From Paeniglutamicibacter psychrophenolicus (lineage in GTDB: Bacteria > Actinomycetota > Actinomycetes > Actinomycetales > Micrococcaceae): 64,000 nt of DNA. The DNA lies in NCBI RefSeq assembly GCF_030812255.1, contig NZ_JAUSSH010000019.1:1-64000 (forward strand), given 5' to 3'. The translations under genes were made by a program, and so were the position numbers. Shown here one piece after another: positions 36,065-43,895 of this stretch. Within the stretch, counting starts at the first letter, position 1; each line of letters opens with the position of its first letter. The notes beneath the pieces are model-generated. The model did no database searches, was not told where the DNA came from, and was given only the letters and a program-made list of their open reading frames with translations.

Positions 36065-37372
36065 CTAACGATCAGAATGCTCCACTGTGATGGAGCGGAG
36101 TGTAATTGCTGTGTCCGGCTTCCTCCACTTCCTCACCGTCACACGCGACAAATAGACACCGCTCGGGAGTGCAAACTTCATTACAGTCTGATTCTGGCCC
36201 GGGCGAGTCGTCAGGTAACGGAACCATCCAATGCCCGGGTTACCGGAACAACTTACTTGCTGCTCCTTCATATGATCTTGAATAACCTCGCGGTCAACAG
36301 CATTACCTTGACCGTCAACCAACTCAAAGCTCAGAAGGGCATTACGGACTTCCGACTGCATATCGCACACAATCTTTGTCGTAATTGTTAGCGCACCTCT
36401 CGCGTTATCAATGGCAAACTGAAGACCAGGCGACGGAATAATCTGCGGCGAAGTCACAAGCTCTTGATGCTCTGAATTAGCGTCAGCTGAAGCGGTGATC
36501 AGCCCCTCAAGTACAGGGAATGACTCATGCAGTTCATTCAAGTCTGTTACTGCGGGGTGCTGATTGATGTGGTTCCTAATGCTGTCCGTTATGTCGCCTT
36601 CGGGCGATGCGACCAGCCCCAGTGAGGTGTCCTGCTCGATATGACGAGTCCATACATAACCAAGCCGCTTGGAGTCCATGACCACTGGGTAGTGCCGATC
36701 AGCGGTGTTGTGCATGACGGCCGGAGGGGAATTGAGCGTGCCATCACCACTGAAATTCTGGATGCTCATGTAGCCGATGCCAAGCATTGGATGGTAGCTG
36801 CGTCTTGCATTATAAAATTTACCCTCCATGTAGATCGCTGTTATACCGGTGCCAAGCGAGACCTGCATCCCTACGAACTCGCTCTTGACATACCTTGCAT
36901 TCAAGTCAAAGTAATTGATGGGGAGCAAATCATCATCATCCAAGCGATAGACACCGAACGGCTGGTATGGGTCCGCTGTGGTCTCGCTGAACATCGATGC
37001 ACGGGCAACAGACTCGACCGTTTTCGGTGCCTGCCCAGCCACTTGCTTATCGAGGATTAGAAAGTTGTGGGCCGCGGCGGCTTCCCGAAGACGATCCTGG
37101 TACTTCTCAGGGAGGTACTCCGAGTACGAAATTAGGTGCCGGACCCCATGCCCTTTCGATGCTGCGGCCAACTGCGGGAGCGAAAGGTTGAAGAAGATCG
37201 CAGAGCGACCAGCAAGCCGTTCGTCGGAGAACAGGTATTCCCGATATTCCGGCTCTGACCTAAACCTTGAACCATTTGAAGCTTTCCACGCACCCGACTT
37301 CGGACTGTAAACACTGAACCGTGTTTGACCGATGAATAGCACTTTCCCCCCAGACTCGAGTTTTAGAGCCAA
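36065..37372 (-). CDS. Putative glycosyltransferase (rhamnosyltransferase-like)
   Basis: A 435-residue soluble protein. The central block FGVYRLDDDDLLPINYFDLN near residue 150 has the acidic DDDD cluster typical of GT-A metal binding and resembles the putative rhamnosyl transferase family. The surrounding ISYSEYLPEKYQDRL and YMSIQNFSGDG segments fit that family by eye. The last 130 residues form a beta-rich domain of unknown role (ALTITTKIVCDMQSEVR). It is more AT-rich than the neighbouring backbone genes, which suggests acquisition. It diverges from a DUF6270 gene 583 bp away. The acidic-cluster motif recurs in the C-terminal half of the protein encoded at 55265-57067. Confidence 0.6.
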   Translation of the reverse strand: MALKLESGGKVLFIGQTRFSVYSPKSGAWKASNGSRFRSEPEYREYLFSDERLAGRSAIFFNLSLPQLAAASKGHGVRHLISYSEYLPEKYQDRLREAAAAHNFLILDKQVAGQAPKTVESVARASMFSETTADPYQPFGVYRLDDDDLLPINYFDLNARYVKSEFVGMQVSLGTGITAIYMEGKFYNARRSYHPMLGIGYMSIQNFSGDGTLNSPPAVMHNTADRHYPVVMDSKRLGYVWTRHIEQDTSLGLVASPEGDITDSIRNHINQHPAVTDLNELHESFPVLEGLITASADANSEHQELVTSPQIIPSPGLQFAIDNARGALTITTKIVCDMQSEVRNALLSFELVDGQGNAVDREVIQDHMKEQQVSCSGNPGIGWFRYLTTRPGQNQTVMKFALPSGVYLSRVTVRKWRKPDTAITLRSITVEHSDR

Positions 37373-37955
37373 TATTACCCGCCCTCCGGAAAAACTTAGA
37401 AACCGTGGACACTTTTACCCGGTCCGCTGCAGGTAGCTCAATTGCCACCCGTCAGCAACGCCGCATGCTTCAGACTATTCATCGCACTCTTCGTCATTCC
37501 ATTCGTGCGAGCGATCACCACTATCGCTAGAACTACCACCATTAGCGTGCGCGCCGAGCGCCAAAAGGCGTTGTCAAGCAATTGGGAGTTAGGACGCAAC
37601 CAATGAAATTGGGGAGTCCCTTTCCAAACTAAGCTCGACTGAGAGGGGAGAAAGCCGACTGCCGTCACCCTGAAATTCCGAGATTCAGCAGCCTTAAACA
37701 GAGCGATGAGAGGGTCCACCATCAATCTTTCAGGGCAACTACAGCCTGATGAAAGGCGGTTCCCGTTCGACTGGAACAGTGAGTAGCAATGTGCCATACC
37801 CAAGAACTGTGTCTTACATTGCTCTAACTACACGCCACCCCTGAAACGCTCTCTTTTTTCCCCCGAAAATTATGGCATGATACCCGCAAATTGACTGCCC
37901 AACGGATATTAGGTCGAGGGGCGACCGAGCCGTGTCACTATGATAATTTGAGCGA
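37373..37955. other. Divergent intergenic region between the putative glycosyltransferase and DUF6270 genes
   Basis: The 583 bases are AT-richer than the backbone. They must hold promoters for both divergent genes. A leftward open frame at 37438-37803 contains one hydrophobic stretch but no family match, so I do not call it. Confidence 0.4.
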
Positions 37956-38684
37956 ATGACACCAAACCCCCTCAAAGTATTCTTGGCCGGTTCATGCGTC
38001 TCCCGCGACACCGCAGAGTTGCGCAGTGAATTCTGGCAGCGAACCGAATACATCGCCCGCCAGTCTCTCATCAGTGCCGCGAATCTTCCCGTTCCTCTGC
38101 CAGAGGTAAGCGGGCTAAGCTCGCCTTTTCAGAACCGTGCCGTTGAAGGGGACTTCGCTTCCACTCTCTTCCCATCCCTAGAAATCTCGGGGAAAGAAGC
38201 AGACAGGATCGTGATCGATCTAGTCGACGAACGTCTAGGTGTATACCCATATGCAGATGGTGGATACCTCACGTTCTCGAACGAGCTGAACAAATCAAAG
38301 CTGATGTTGAAAATCAAAGGCCGCGGACGTTTCATAGAGTTCGGGACGGATCATCATTTCGAACTTTGGGTTGACGCTCTCGGCAAACTCATCACGTTAC
38401 TACGAGAACAAGATCTATTGAGTAAGACAAGAGTAATTAGAGCCCCATTTGTGGATTCCACGAAGGAAGGAACATCAGTGCAGCTCACACGTGGGTTGAC
38501 GCATGCCTACTGGAACCAACGATATGAGCGGTACTACTCACAAATTGCTGCATACGGCATTCGCTTAGTAGAGATCCCGGAGCTATCACTATTCTCTAGC
38601 GAGGCCCACAGATGGGGTCCAGCTCAATACCATTATGTAAATTCCGCCTATGAAGCTATTGCGGATCAAATAGAAGCCCCCTAG
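37956..38684 (+). CDS. DUF6270 domain-containing protein (SGNH-like?), intact copy
   Basis: A 242-residue protein of unknown function. The N-terminal strand VFLAGSCVSRDTAE resembles block I of SGNH hydrolases, with serine after glycine. The C-terminal RWGPAQYHYVNSAYE places a histidine where an SGNH block V would be. Other strongly conserved stretches, judged against the broken paralogue at 59589-61759, are IDLVDERLGVYPY, LTFSNELN and FGTDHHFELW. There is no signal peptide or membrane span, so it is probably cytoplasmic. It lies beside a putative glycosyltransferase, and the paralogue sits beside the wecBC cluster, so a role in surface polysaccharide modification is likely. An IS3 element begins 10 bp after its stop. 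The SGNH reading is inference. Confidence 0.75.
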   Translation: MTPNPLKVFLAGSCVSRDTAELRSEFWQRTEYIARQSLISAANLPVPLPEVSGLSSPFQNRAVEGDFASTLFPSLEISGKEADRIVIDLVDERLGVYPYADGGYLTFSNELNKSKLMLKIKGRGRFIEFGTDHHFELWVDALGKLITLLREQDLLSKTRVIRAPFVDSTKEGTSVQLTRGLTHAYWNQRYERYYSQIAAYGIRLVEIPELSLFSSEAHRWGPAQYHYVNSAYEAIADQIEAP

Positions 38685-38695
38685 CCAATGAACTG

Positions 38696-38742
38696 CTCTC
38701 CGAAAGTTGGAATGAATAATTCAGATCCATACTTTCGGAGAG
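38696..38742 (+). terminator. Hairpin plus T-run inside the IS3 left end
   Basis: CTCTCCGAAAGT at 38696-38707 is perfectly complementary to 38731-38742 and is followed by TTTTT, ending two bases before the orfA ATG at 38749. It would stop transcripts entering from the upstream DUF6270 gene and could fold over the orfA ribosome site. Confidence 0.6.
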
Positions 38743-38748
38743 TTTTTC

Positions 38749-39219
38749 ATGCCACAACAAGGTTCTTTAACCACCGAGCAGCGGTCGGCTGCCGTCGATC
38801 TATTCGAGCAGGGAATCGGGCATCACGCGGTATCCTCAAGACTTGGCGCTAGCGTCCACTCCGTTAAGGGGCTGGAGGCACGATTCAAGATTTGGGGTAG
38901 GGCAGCGTTGGACAGCAAACCGACCAAGCAGGTGAATTCCTTCGAGTTCACGCTCGCGGCCGTCCGCCAGTTCCTCGACGGCGACGGGACACTGCTTGAA
39001 CTGGCACTGAGGCACCAGCTCAGTTCCCCGAAGCTCTTGGGCAAGTGGATCCGGATCTACCGGGAGCAGGGCGAGGAGGGGCTGCGTTCCAAGGCCAAGG
39101 GCCGGCCCAAGGCCGCCTCCGGCGCCGAACCCGGTGAACCCACGGAGGTCGAGCAGCTGCGCCGCGAGAACCAGCGGCTGCAGGCGGAGAATGCCTACCT
39201 AAAAAAGTTCGGGCCTTGA
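38749..39219 (+). CDS. IS3 transposase orfA (helix-turn-helix protein)
   Basis: This 156-residue protein is the DNA-binding component of the IS3 transposase. It has two helix-turn-helix segments: TTEQRSAAVDLFEQGIGHHAVSSRLGASVHSVK near the N-terminus and LELALRHQLSSPKLLGKWIRIYREQG near residue 85. A leucine-zipper region, EQLRRENQRLQAENAYLKK, ends at the slippery A6-G run. Normally a -1 frameshift here fuses orfA to orfB. In this copy orfB lies two frames away, so a single -1 slip would meet a stop at 39237. Confidence 0.88.
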   Translation: MPQQGSLTTEQRSAAVDLFEQGIGHHAVSSRLGASVHSVKGLEARFKIWGRAALDSKPTKQVNSFEFTLAAVRQFLDGDGTLLELALRHQLSSPKLLGKWIRIYREQGEEGLRSKAKGRPKAASGAEPGEPTEVEQLRRENQRLQAENAYLKKFGP

Positions 39220-39250
39220 GGAACCAACCACCGCGCTGAAAATCAGCGCC

Positions 39251-40090
39251 GTGATAGCCCTCAAGGCCACACACCCCCTGCCCCTGCTCCTGGCCGCGGC
39301 CGGGCTTCCCCGCTCCACCTTCTTCCACCGCCAGGCCGCACTCAAGGCCCCGGACCGGCACGCGGAGCTCCGCGCACGGATCCACGAGGTCTTCACCAAC
39401 GCCAAGGGCCGCTACGGCCACCGCCGCATCCACGCCGAACTCCTCGGCGGCGGGTGGCCGGTGGCGAAAAAGACCGTGCTGAAGCTGATGCGCGAGGAGA
39501 ACCTCGTCTGCAAGGTCCGCAGCAAGCGACGGTTTTCCTCCTGCAAGGGCACTGTCGGCAAGGTCGCCGAGAACCTGCTGAAGCGCCAGTTCGACACCGA
39601 GGCACCGAACCTGAAGTGGGTGACCGACGTGACCGAATTCAAGATTGCCGAGCGGAAAGTCTATCTCTCGCCGGTGCTGGACCTGTTCGACCGCTCAATC
39701 ATTTCCTACTCGGTGTCGCAGTCCCCAACCGTGGCCTTCACCAACCAATCGCTCAGCGAGGCCATCGGGACCTTGGCCGCGGGCGAGGCTCCGATGATGC
39801 ACTCGGACCAGGGATTCCAGTACCAGCACGCCAGCTGGCAGAGGCTGCTGGCCGACGCCGGCATGCCCCAATCCATGTCGCGCAAGGGCAACTGCCTGGA
39901 CAACTCCGTCATGGAAAACTTCTTCGGGCACCTGAAGGAAGAGATGTTCCACCACCACGAACACACCAGCGTCGAGGCGTTCATCGCCGAGCTCGGCGAC
40001 TACATCCACTGGTACAACCAGGACCGCATTTCGTTGACGCTGCGGTGCCTAAGCCCGATCAAATACCGGGCCCGGGCACTCGCTGCGTAG
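39251..40090 (+). CDS. IS3 transposase orfB (DDE integrase)
   Basis: This 279-residue catalytic protein has an HTH_21 segment, RYGHRRIHAELLGGGW, followed by the integrase core. The DDE residues appear in WVTDVTEFKI, MMHSDQGFQYQ and CLDNSVMENFFGHLKEEM. All three are intact. The C-terminus LSPIKYRARALAA is normal for the IS150-type group. The frame is open from 39203, so it can be a fusion product or start at GTG 39251. It probably has the chemistry to transpose if expressed. Confidence 0.9.
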   Translation: MIALKATHPLPLLLAAAGLPRSTFFHRQAALKAPDRHAELRARIHEVFTNAKGRYGHRRIHAELLGGGWPVAKKTVLKLMREENLVCKVRSKRRFSSCKGTVGKVAENLLKRQFDTEAPNLKWVTDVTEFKIAERKVYLSPVLDLFDRSIISYSVSQSPTVAFTNQSLSEAIGTLAAGEAPMMHSDQGFQYQHASWQRLLADAGMPQSMSRKGNCLDNSVMENFFGHLKEEMFHHHEHTSVEAFIAELGDYIHWYNQDRISLTLRCLSPIKYRARALAA

Positions 40091-40215
40091 ACTCTTACTT
40101 ACCGGCTCCAACTTTCGGGGCCCAGTTCGCCAAGGGTCTCCGCCTGGCGGGGCCGTCTCACAGGATAGGTCCGGAGTTCATCCGCGACTTTGCAGACGCC
40201 CTGCCTCTGAGCTTG

Positions 40216-41598
40216 CTACTTAACCGTTGAAGGCTGCTTTCCCACCGGGTGCACGCTGGCTGGTCGTCGATTCTTGCTGCCCGGCGGCCGCCCGGGCCCC
40301 GGATGCGCGGGTTTCGGTGCCCTGCCAAGCAGCGGCAGCTTCCGGTGGAGGTGCCGAAACCCCCGTCTGGTCCGCGCCGGGCTGAGCTTGTGCGGCTCCA
40401 CGGCTTTTTCCCACGGTCGGCGCAGGTCGCCGGTGAGCTCGCGGGCCAGCGCCAGCTGGGTGTGGGCGGCCAGGACCAGCTGCGTCCAAGTGTCACCCGC
40501 CCGCGGGGACGTGACCTGCGGCGCGTTCCAGCCCAGGGGCTGCTTCAGGAACCTGAACGTGTGCTCCAGATCGAAGCGACGCAAGTAGGACTGCCAATAC
40601 TTCTCGGCCTGGGCGGTGTCCAGGACCGGTGCCGAGGTCCATAACGAGAGGGGCTTGGGCTTGGCGTTGCCCGGCAGATGCTGGACCTCGAGCCGGATCA
40701 GCGTGCCCGGGCTGACCGGCAGCTCACCCCGGTGGTCCTCCCAGGCGCCGCGGTGGGCCAACCGCGGATGCAGGCGATTCCAGCTTTGCGCGGCGGCGTC
40801 CCCGTATCGGGTCGTTTCGGTGTGGCTTGCGGTGGCCGGGGCACCCCAGATGTCCGGGTCCTGGAGCTTGAATTCCTTGCCATGGCGGGCCGGACGCCCG
40901 GAACCCGGCGGTGCCGGAATCGGATCGTTGCGCAGCACCCGGTCCGAGCGCAGGCGCCCGATCACTTCCAGGGGCAGATCGGAAAGGAGCCGGGCGATGC
41001 GGGCCACGTTGTATCCGGCGTCGAAGAGCGCCAGGATCTTTTGGTCCCCGGGTTTCCAGTGCCCGGCGGCGATGATGCCCTCGATGACGTTGCGTAGTTG
41101 CCCGGCGGTCATCTCGGTTTCCTGCTCGGTGGGTCCGAGCCGGCGCACGTCCAGGAGCCTGGTCCACAAGGCGCGCCCGGGCTCCACCGCGGCGATGAAG
41201 GAATACGGCCAGCCCGGGATCATTTGCTTGGCCCCGGAGCCGCGGGCGTAGGTGTGGCAGAAGAGCCGTTCGGGGCTGGTCGGCGCGTCGGGGCGCAGCC
41301 GATTGCTGATGTCCACGGCCAGCACGATCCGCCCGTTCGCATCCCGGGGCAGCGGGGCCGCCAGCAGTGCGCCGCGCAGCTGCCTTTCGGTGAGTGTTCC
41401 CTGGTTCACCGCATCATAGAGCGCCCCGTAGCCGCGGCGGTGTTCGGGAACCTCGGAGAGCCCCACCAGGGTGTCGACCGGGCCTTCGGAGCACAGGATC
41501 GCGTCGCAGAGCTCGAACTGGGCATCGGGGCGGGATTCGAGGCAGTGGTAGAAGCAGTCGCGGAACTCGATCAGGTTTTGTGCTGGGTTTTCGGTCAT
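40216..41598 (-). CDS. DDE transposase of the NF041680 type (IS701/IS4-like)
   Basis: A 460-residue transposase. Acidic residues of an RNase H fold are seen in IVLAVDISNRLRPD near residue 100, LALFDAGYNVARIARLL near 200, and RRFDLEHTFRFLKQPLGW near 345, the last containing the glutamate of the YREK-like region. The C-terminal tail is very basic and proline-rich (GRPPGSKNRRPAS). The ATG at 41598 follows GGGAG by about 8 bases. A small gene diverges from it 121 bp away; this pairing with a DUF6788-like protein recurs in actinobacteria as far as I recall. I could not identify terminal inverted repeats, so the element ends are unknown. Confidence 0.8.
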   Translation of the reverse strand: MTENPAQNLIEFRDCFYHCLESRPDAQFELCDAILCSEGPVDTLVGLSEVPEHRRGYGALYDAVNQGTLTERQLRGALLAAPLPRDANGRIVLAVDISNRLRPDAPTSPERLFCHTYARGSGAKQMIPGWPYSFIAAVEPGRALWTRLLDVRRLGPTEQETEMTAGQLRNVIEGIIAAGHWKPGDQKILALFDAGYNVARIARLLSDLPLEVIGRLRSDRVLRNDPIPAPPGSGRPARHGKEFKLQDPDIWGAPATASHTETTRYGDAAAQSWNRLHPRLAHRGAWEDHRGELPVSPGTLIRLEVQHLPGNAKPKPLSLWTSAPVLDTAQAEKYWQSYLRRFDLEHTFRFLKQPLGWNAPQVTSPRAGDTWTQLVLAAHTQLALARELTGDLRRPWEKAVEPHKLSPARTRRGFRHLHRKLPLLGRAPKPAHPGPGRPPGSKNRRPASVHPVGKQPSTVK

Positions 41599-41719
41599 CG
41601 AAGGGCTCCCGGGTGTCACCAATCATCAGACAGTACTAATACTGATCGATACACTGATGGGAAGCCGGGAACGACACGGCAGCAATTTTCGCAACCCACC
41701 CCGCCCGGAAGGCGCACCC
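41599..41719. promoter_or_regulatory. Divergent promoter region with a CAGTA-TACTG palindrome
   Basis: The 121-bp gap between the transposase and its divergent partner contains the palindrome CAGTACTAATACTG at 41631-41644. Its AT-rich central position fits an operator or overlapping promoters controlling both genes. Confidence 0.45.
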
Positions 41720-42079
41720 ATGGCCACCACCCCCAAATCAACACCGACTGCGGGCCAGGAACTGGCCGCGGCCACCGCCGAATACCGGGAGCTGGCGGCC
41801 TGCATCGGCGCCCTGGGATTGATCCACCACGGCTCAGTCGTCCACCGCCACGCGGCCGCACCTACCGACGGAACGGAGAAGAAAACGGGACGGGCACCGT
41901 TCTACCAGTGGAGCAGCAAGGTCAACGGCAAGACCGTCACCCGCACCCTGAGCGAGGAGGAAGCCAACCTCTATCGAGAATGGATCGAGAACGACCGCGA
42001 GCTACGGCGGATCATCAAGGACATGCGCGAGGCCTCCGAGCGGGCCACGCGCGCCATCCTGCGCGAAAAGGTTAAATAA
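41720..42079 (+). CDS. Small DUF6788-like protein partnered with the transposase
   Basis: A 119-residue basic protein. The conserved-looking core is FYQWSSKVNGKTVTRTLSEE near residue 55, followed by a long charged helix, REWIENDRELRRIIKDMREA. I recognise this as the DUF6788 type often found divergent from NF041680-type transposases; this is from memory. The ATG at 41720 follows GGAAGG. It may bind DNA or the transposase, but no function is established. Confidence 0.65.
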   Translation: MATTPKSTPTAGQELAAATAEYRELAACIGALGLIHHGSVVHRHAAAPTDGTEKKTGRAPFYQWSSKVNGKTVTRTLSEEEANLYREWIENDRELRRIIKDMREASERATRAILREKVK

Positions 42080-42154
42080 GCTAAGGGTCGGTCCCGTATT
42101 GAGTCACATTCAACGGGCGGAACGGCCGATTCCTATCCTGCCAGTCAGTCCCAG

Positions 42155-42881
42155 ACCAGCTACAAACGAGTCTCACAGTTCCCGCATCTGCGCGGCCAAC
42201 CCGGATATAACAAGCGCCTGCGCAAGCTGTATCCGACCATGACATGGGTCATCGGAACCCTGGTGCGGGACGCCGATGCCGGCTCCGACGACGTTTGGGT
42301 GCTGGATTCGACCCCGGTCAAATGCGGGCGTTCCCGCGAGACCGTGCGATGCTCGGACCTGGCCGGGTGGGCCGAGTACGGCTCCTCCGCCTCGCATTCG
42401 CGCTGGTTCTGGGGGTGCTCCTGATTCTGATTTGCACCCTGCACGGGCTGCCGGTCGGCTTCGCCCTGGCCGGCGCGATGGCGGATGAATGCCAGATCTT
42501 CCTGGATATCCTGAACGGCACCGAAACTATGAACCAGCTCCACGAGGACAAGTTCCGCCAGCTGGTGATCAGTGACAGGAACTACTATGGCGCCGAGTTG
42601 GAGGACACCATGGCTCCGGCCGGCATCGAGCTGCTCCGCCCGGCACGCAAGGGCGAGAAACGCCTGCCCAGAGCCAGGTTCTTCGGGCCCCTGGGCAGGC
42701 TATCGAACCGATCAACGACACCCTCAAAGGGCAGCTTGACCGGGAACGGCACGGCGGCCGCACCCCGGCCGGCGTCATCGCCCGCGTGGTGCAGCGGCTT
42801 CTGGTGAAGACCGCTGCTATCTGCTACAACGAGAACTTCGGCGCCTCCATCCGCCGGTCACTGGTCGCCTACGACCAGTGA
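42155..42881 (+). pseudogene. IS982-family transposase remnant
   Basis: The translation shows QPGYNKRLRKLYPTM, then VWVLDSTPVKCGRSRETV, SDLAGWAEYG and SHSRWFWG, all typical of IS982 DDE transposases. After a frame change near 42418 it continues as LHGLPVGFALAGAMADECQI and LVISDRNYYG. A further shift near 42710 gives INDTLKGQLDRERHGGRTP and ends at a stop at 42879-42881. About 100 N-terminal residues are missing. With two frameshifts and truncation it is inactive. Confidence 0.8.
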
Positions 42882-43082
42882 CGGTTTGGAATCAATCGTC
42901 TAGGCTTTTCCCCTGAGCTCTTCTCGACCGTCTACGTGGCATCCATCCGGGAGATCATGTTCGAAATCCTGCATTCCCGCCTGAAACCCCGCCTTCAGCG
43001 CTAGGTCAAGGGAAGGTGCTTCGATGCCCTTCATGGATGGTCCGCAACCCGCAACAAGTCGGAAATACTTCAGCTAACGAGT

Positions 43083-43105
43083 TTGGCCCCGGAAACTGGG
43101 GCCAA
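43083..43105 (-). terminator. Terminator-like hairpin downstream of the FAHD gene
   Basis: TTGGCCCC at 43083-43090 pairs with GGGGCCAA at 43098-43105 around a 7-nt loop. It lies 25 bp beyond the stop of the leftward FAHD gene. No strong U-run follows. Confidence 0.55.
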
Positions 43106-43130
43106 GCTCAAAAGCGATTAATCAGGGAGC

Positions 43131-43892
43131 TCAGCGGCGGAATGTGTTGCTCAGCGTACCGATTCCCTCGATCTCGACCTCAACTCGCTGGCCTTCGGTG
43201 ACCAAGCCGACGCCTGCGGGGGTGCCGGTGAGGATCACATCACCGGGAAGCAGGGTAAAGGCCTGGGAGGCATAGGCCACCAGGTCGTTGATCCCCCACA
43301 CCATTTCGGAGGTGTTGCCGTCCTGGACGACTTTTCCGTCCAGTCGGGTGGTCAGCTGCGTGTCGTCGTGGTCCAGTTCCGTCTGGATCCACGGACCGAG
43401 CGGGCAGGAGCCGTCCCAGCCCTTGGCACGGGCCCACTGGCCGTCCGTGCGCTGGGCATCGCGCGCGGTGAGGTCATTGGCAATGGTGTAGCCAAAGATC
43501 ACGTCCTGGGCCTTCTCGGCCGGGACGTCCTTGCAGATGCGTCCAATGACCACCGCAAGCTCACCCTCATAGGAAATTTCCTCGGAGAAGCTCGGCAAGG
43601 TGATGGGATCGCCGGAGCCGACCACCGCGGTGTTCGGCTTCAGGAACATCAAGGGCTCGGCGGGCACGGAGTTGCCAAGCTCGGCGGCATGGTCAGCATA
43701 GGTGCGCCCGAAGCACACGACCTTGGAGCGGGGAATGATCGGGGCAAGCAGGCGGACGTCCTCAAGCTTGTGCTTGGCACCGGTTGGCTTGATTCCTTGG
43801 AAGAACGGGTCTCCGGCAATGACGATGACCTCGTCATCTTCCACGACGCCGTACATGGGGTCACTGTCAACGACAAAACGAGCAATACGCAT
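43131..43892 (-). CDS. Fumarylacetoacetate hydrolase (FAHD) family protein
   Basis: A 253-residue enzyme of the FAHD/2-hydroxyhepta-2,4-diene-1,7-dioate isomerase group, which cleaves or isomerises beta-diketo acids. Typical blocks are VVCFGRTYADHAAELGN near residue 58, YEGELAVVIGRICKDVP near 109 with the metal-binding glutamates, and GYTIANDLTARDAQ near 134. LLPGDVILTGTPAGVG follows near residue 217. In actinobacteria this gene usually follows gltX directly; here an island of about 7.7 kb separates them. It lies 3 bp after galE and is probably co-transcribed. The physiological substrate is unknown. Confidence 0.88.
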   Translation of the reverse strand: MRIARFVVDSDPMYGVVEDDEVIVIAGDPFFQGIKPTGAKHKLEDVRLLAPIIPRSKVVCFGRTYADHAAELGNSVPAEPLMFLKPNTAVVGSGDPITLPSFSEEISYEGELAVVIGRICKDVPAEKAQDVIFGYTIANDLTARDAQRTDGQWARAKGWDGSCPLGPWIQTELDHDDTQLTTRLDGKVVQDGNTSEMVWGINDLVAYASQAFTLLPGDVILTGTPAGVGLVTEGQRVEVEIEGIGTLSNTFRR

Positions 43893-43895
43893 GGG

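Larger units (their letters stand above)
38694..40124 (+). mobile_element. IS3-family insertion sequence
   Basis: The 1431-bp element has terminal inverted repeats that start TGCTCTCCGAAAGTTGGA at the left and, read inward, TGGGCCCCGAAAGTTGGA at the right (ending at 40124). It encodes orfA and orfB transposase frames. I see no direct target repeat of 3-4 bp; the flanks are AAC on the left and GTT on the right. The extra matching GAAC outside each repeat means the exact ends could be four bases further out. Confidence 0.85.

Noticed and set aside
37438-37803. Leftward 121-codon frame with one hydrophobic segment
   Set aside because: It has no ribosome site, no homology I recognise and an unlikely composition; it probably arises by chance in the divergent promoter region.
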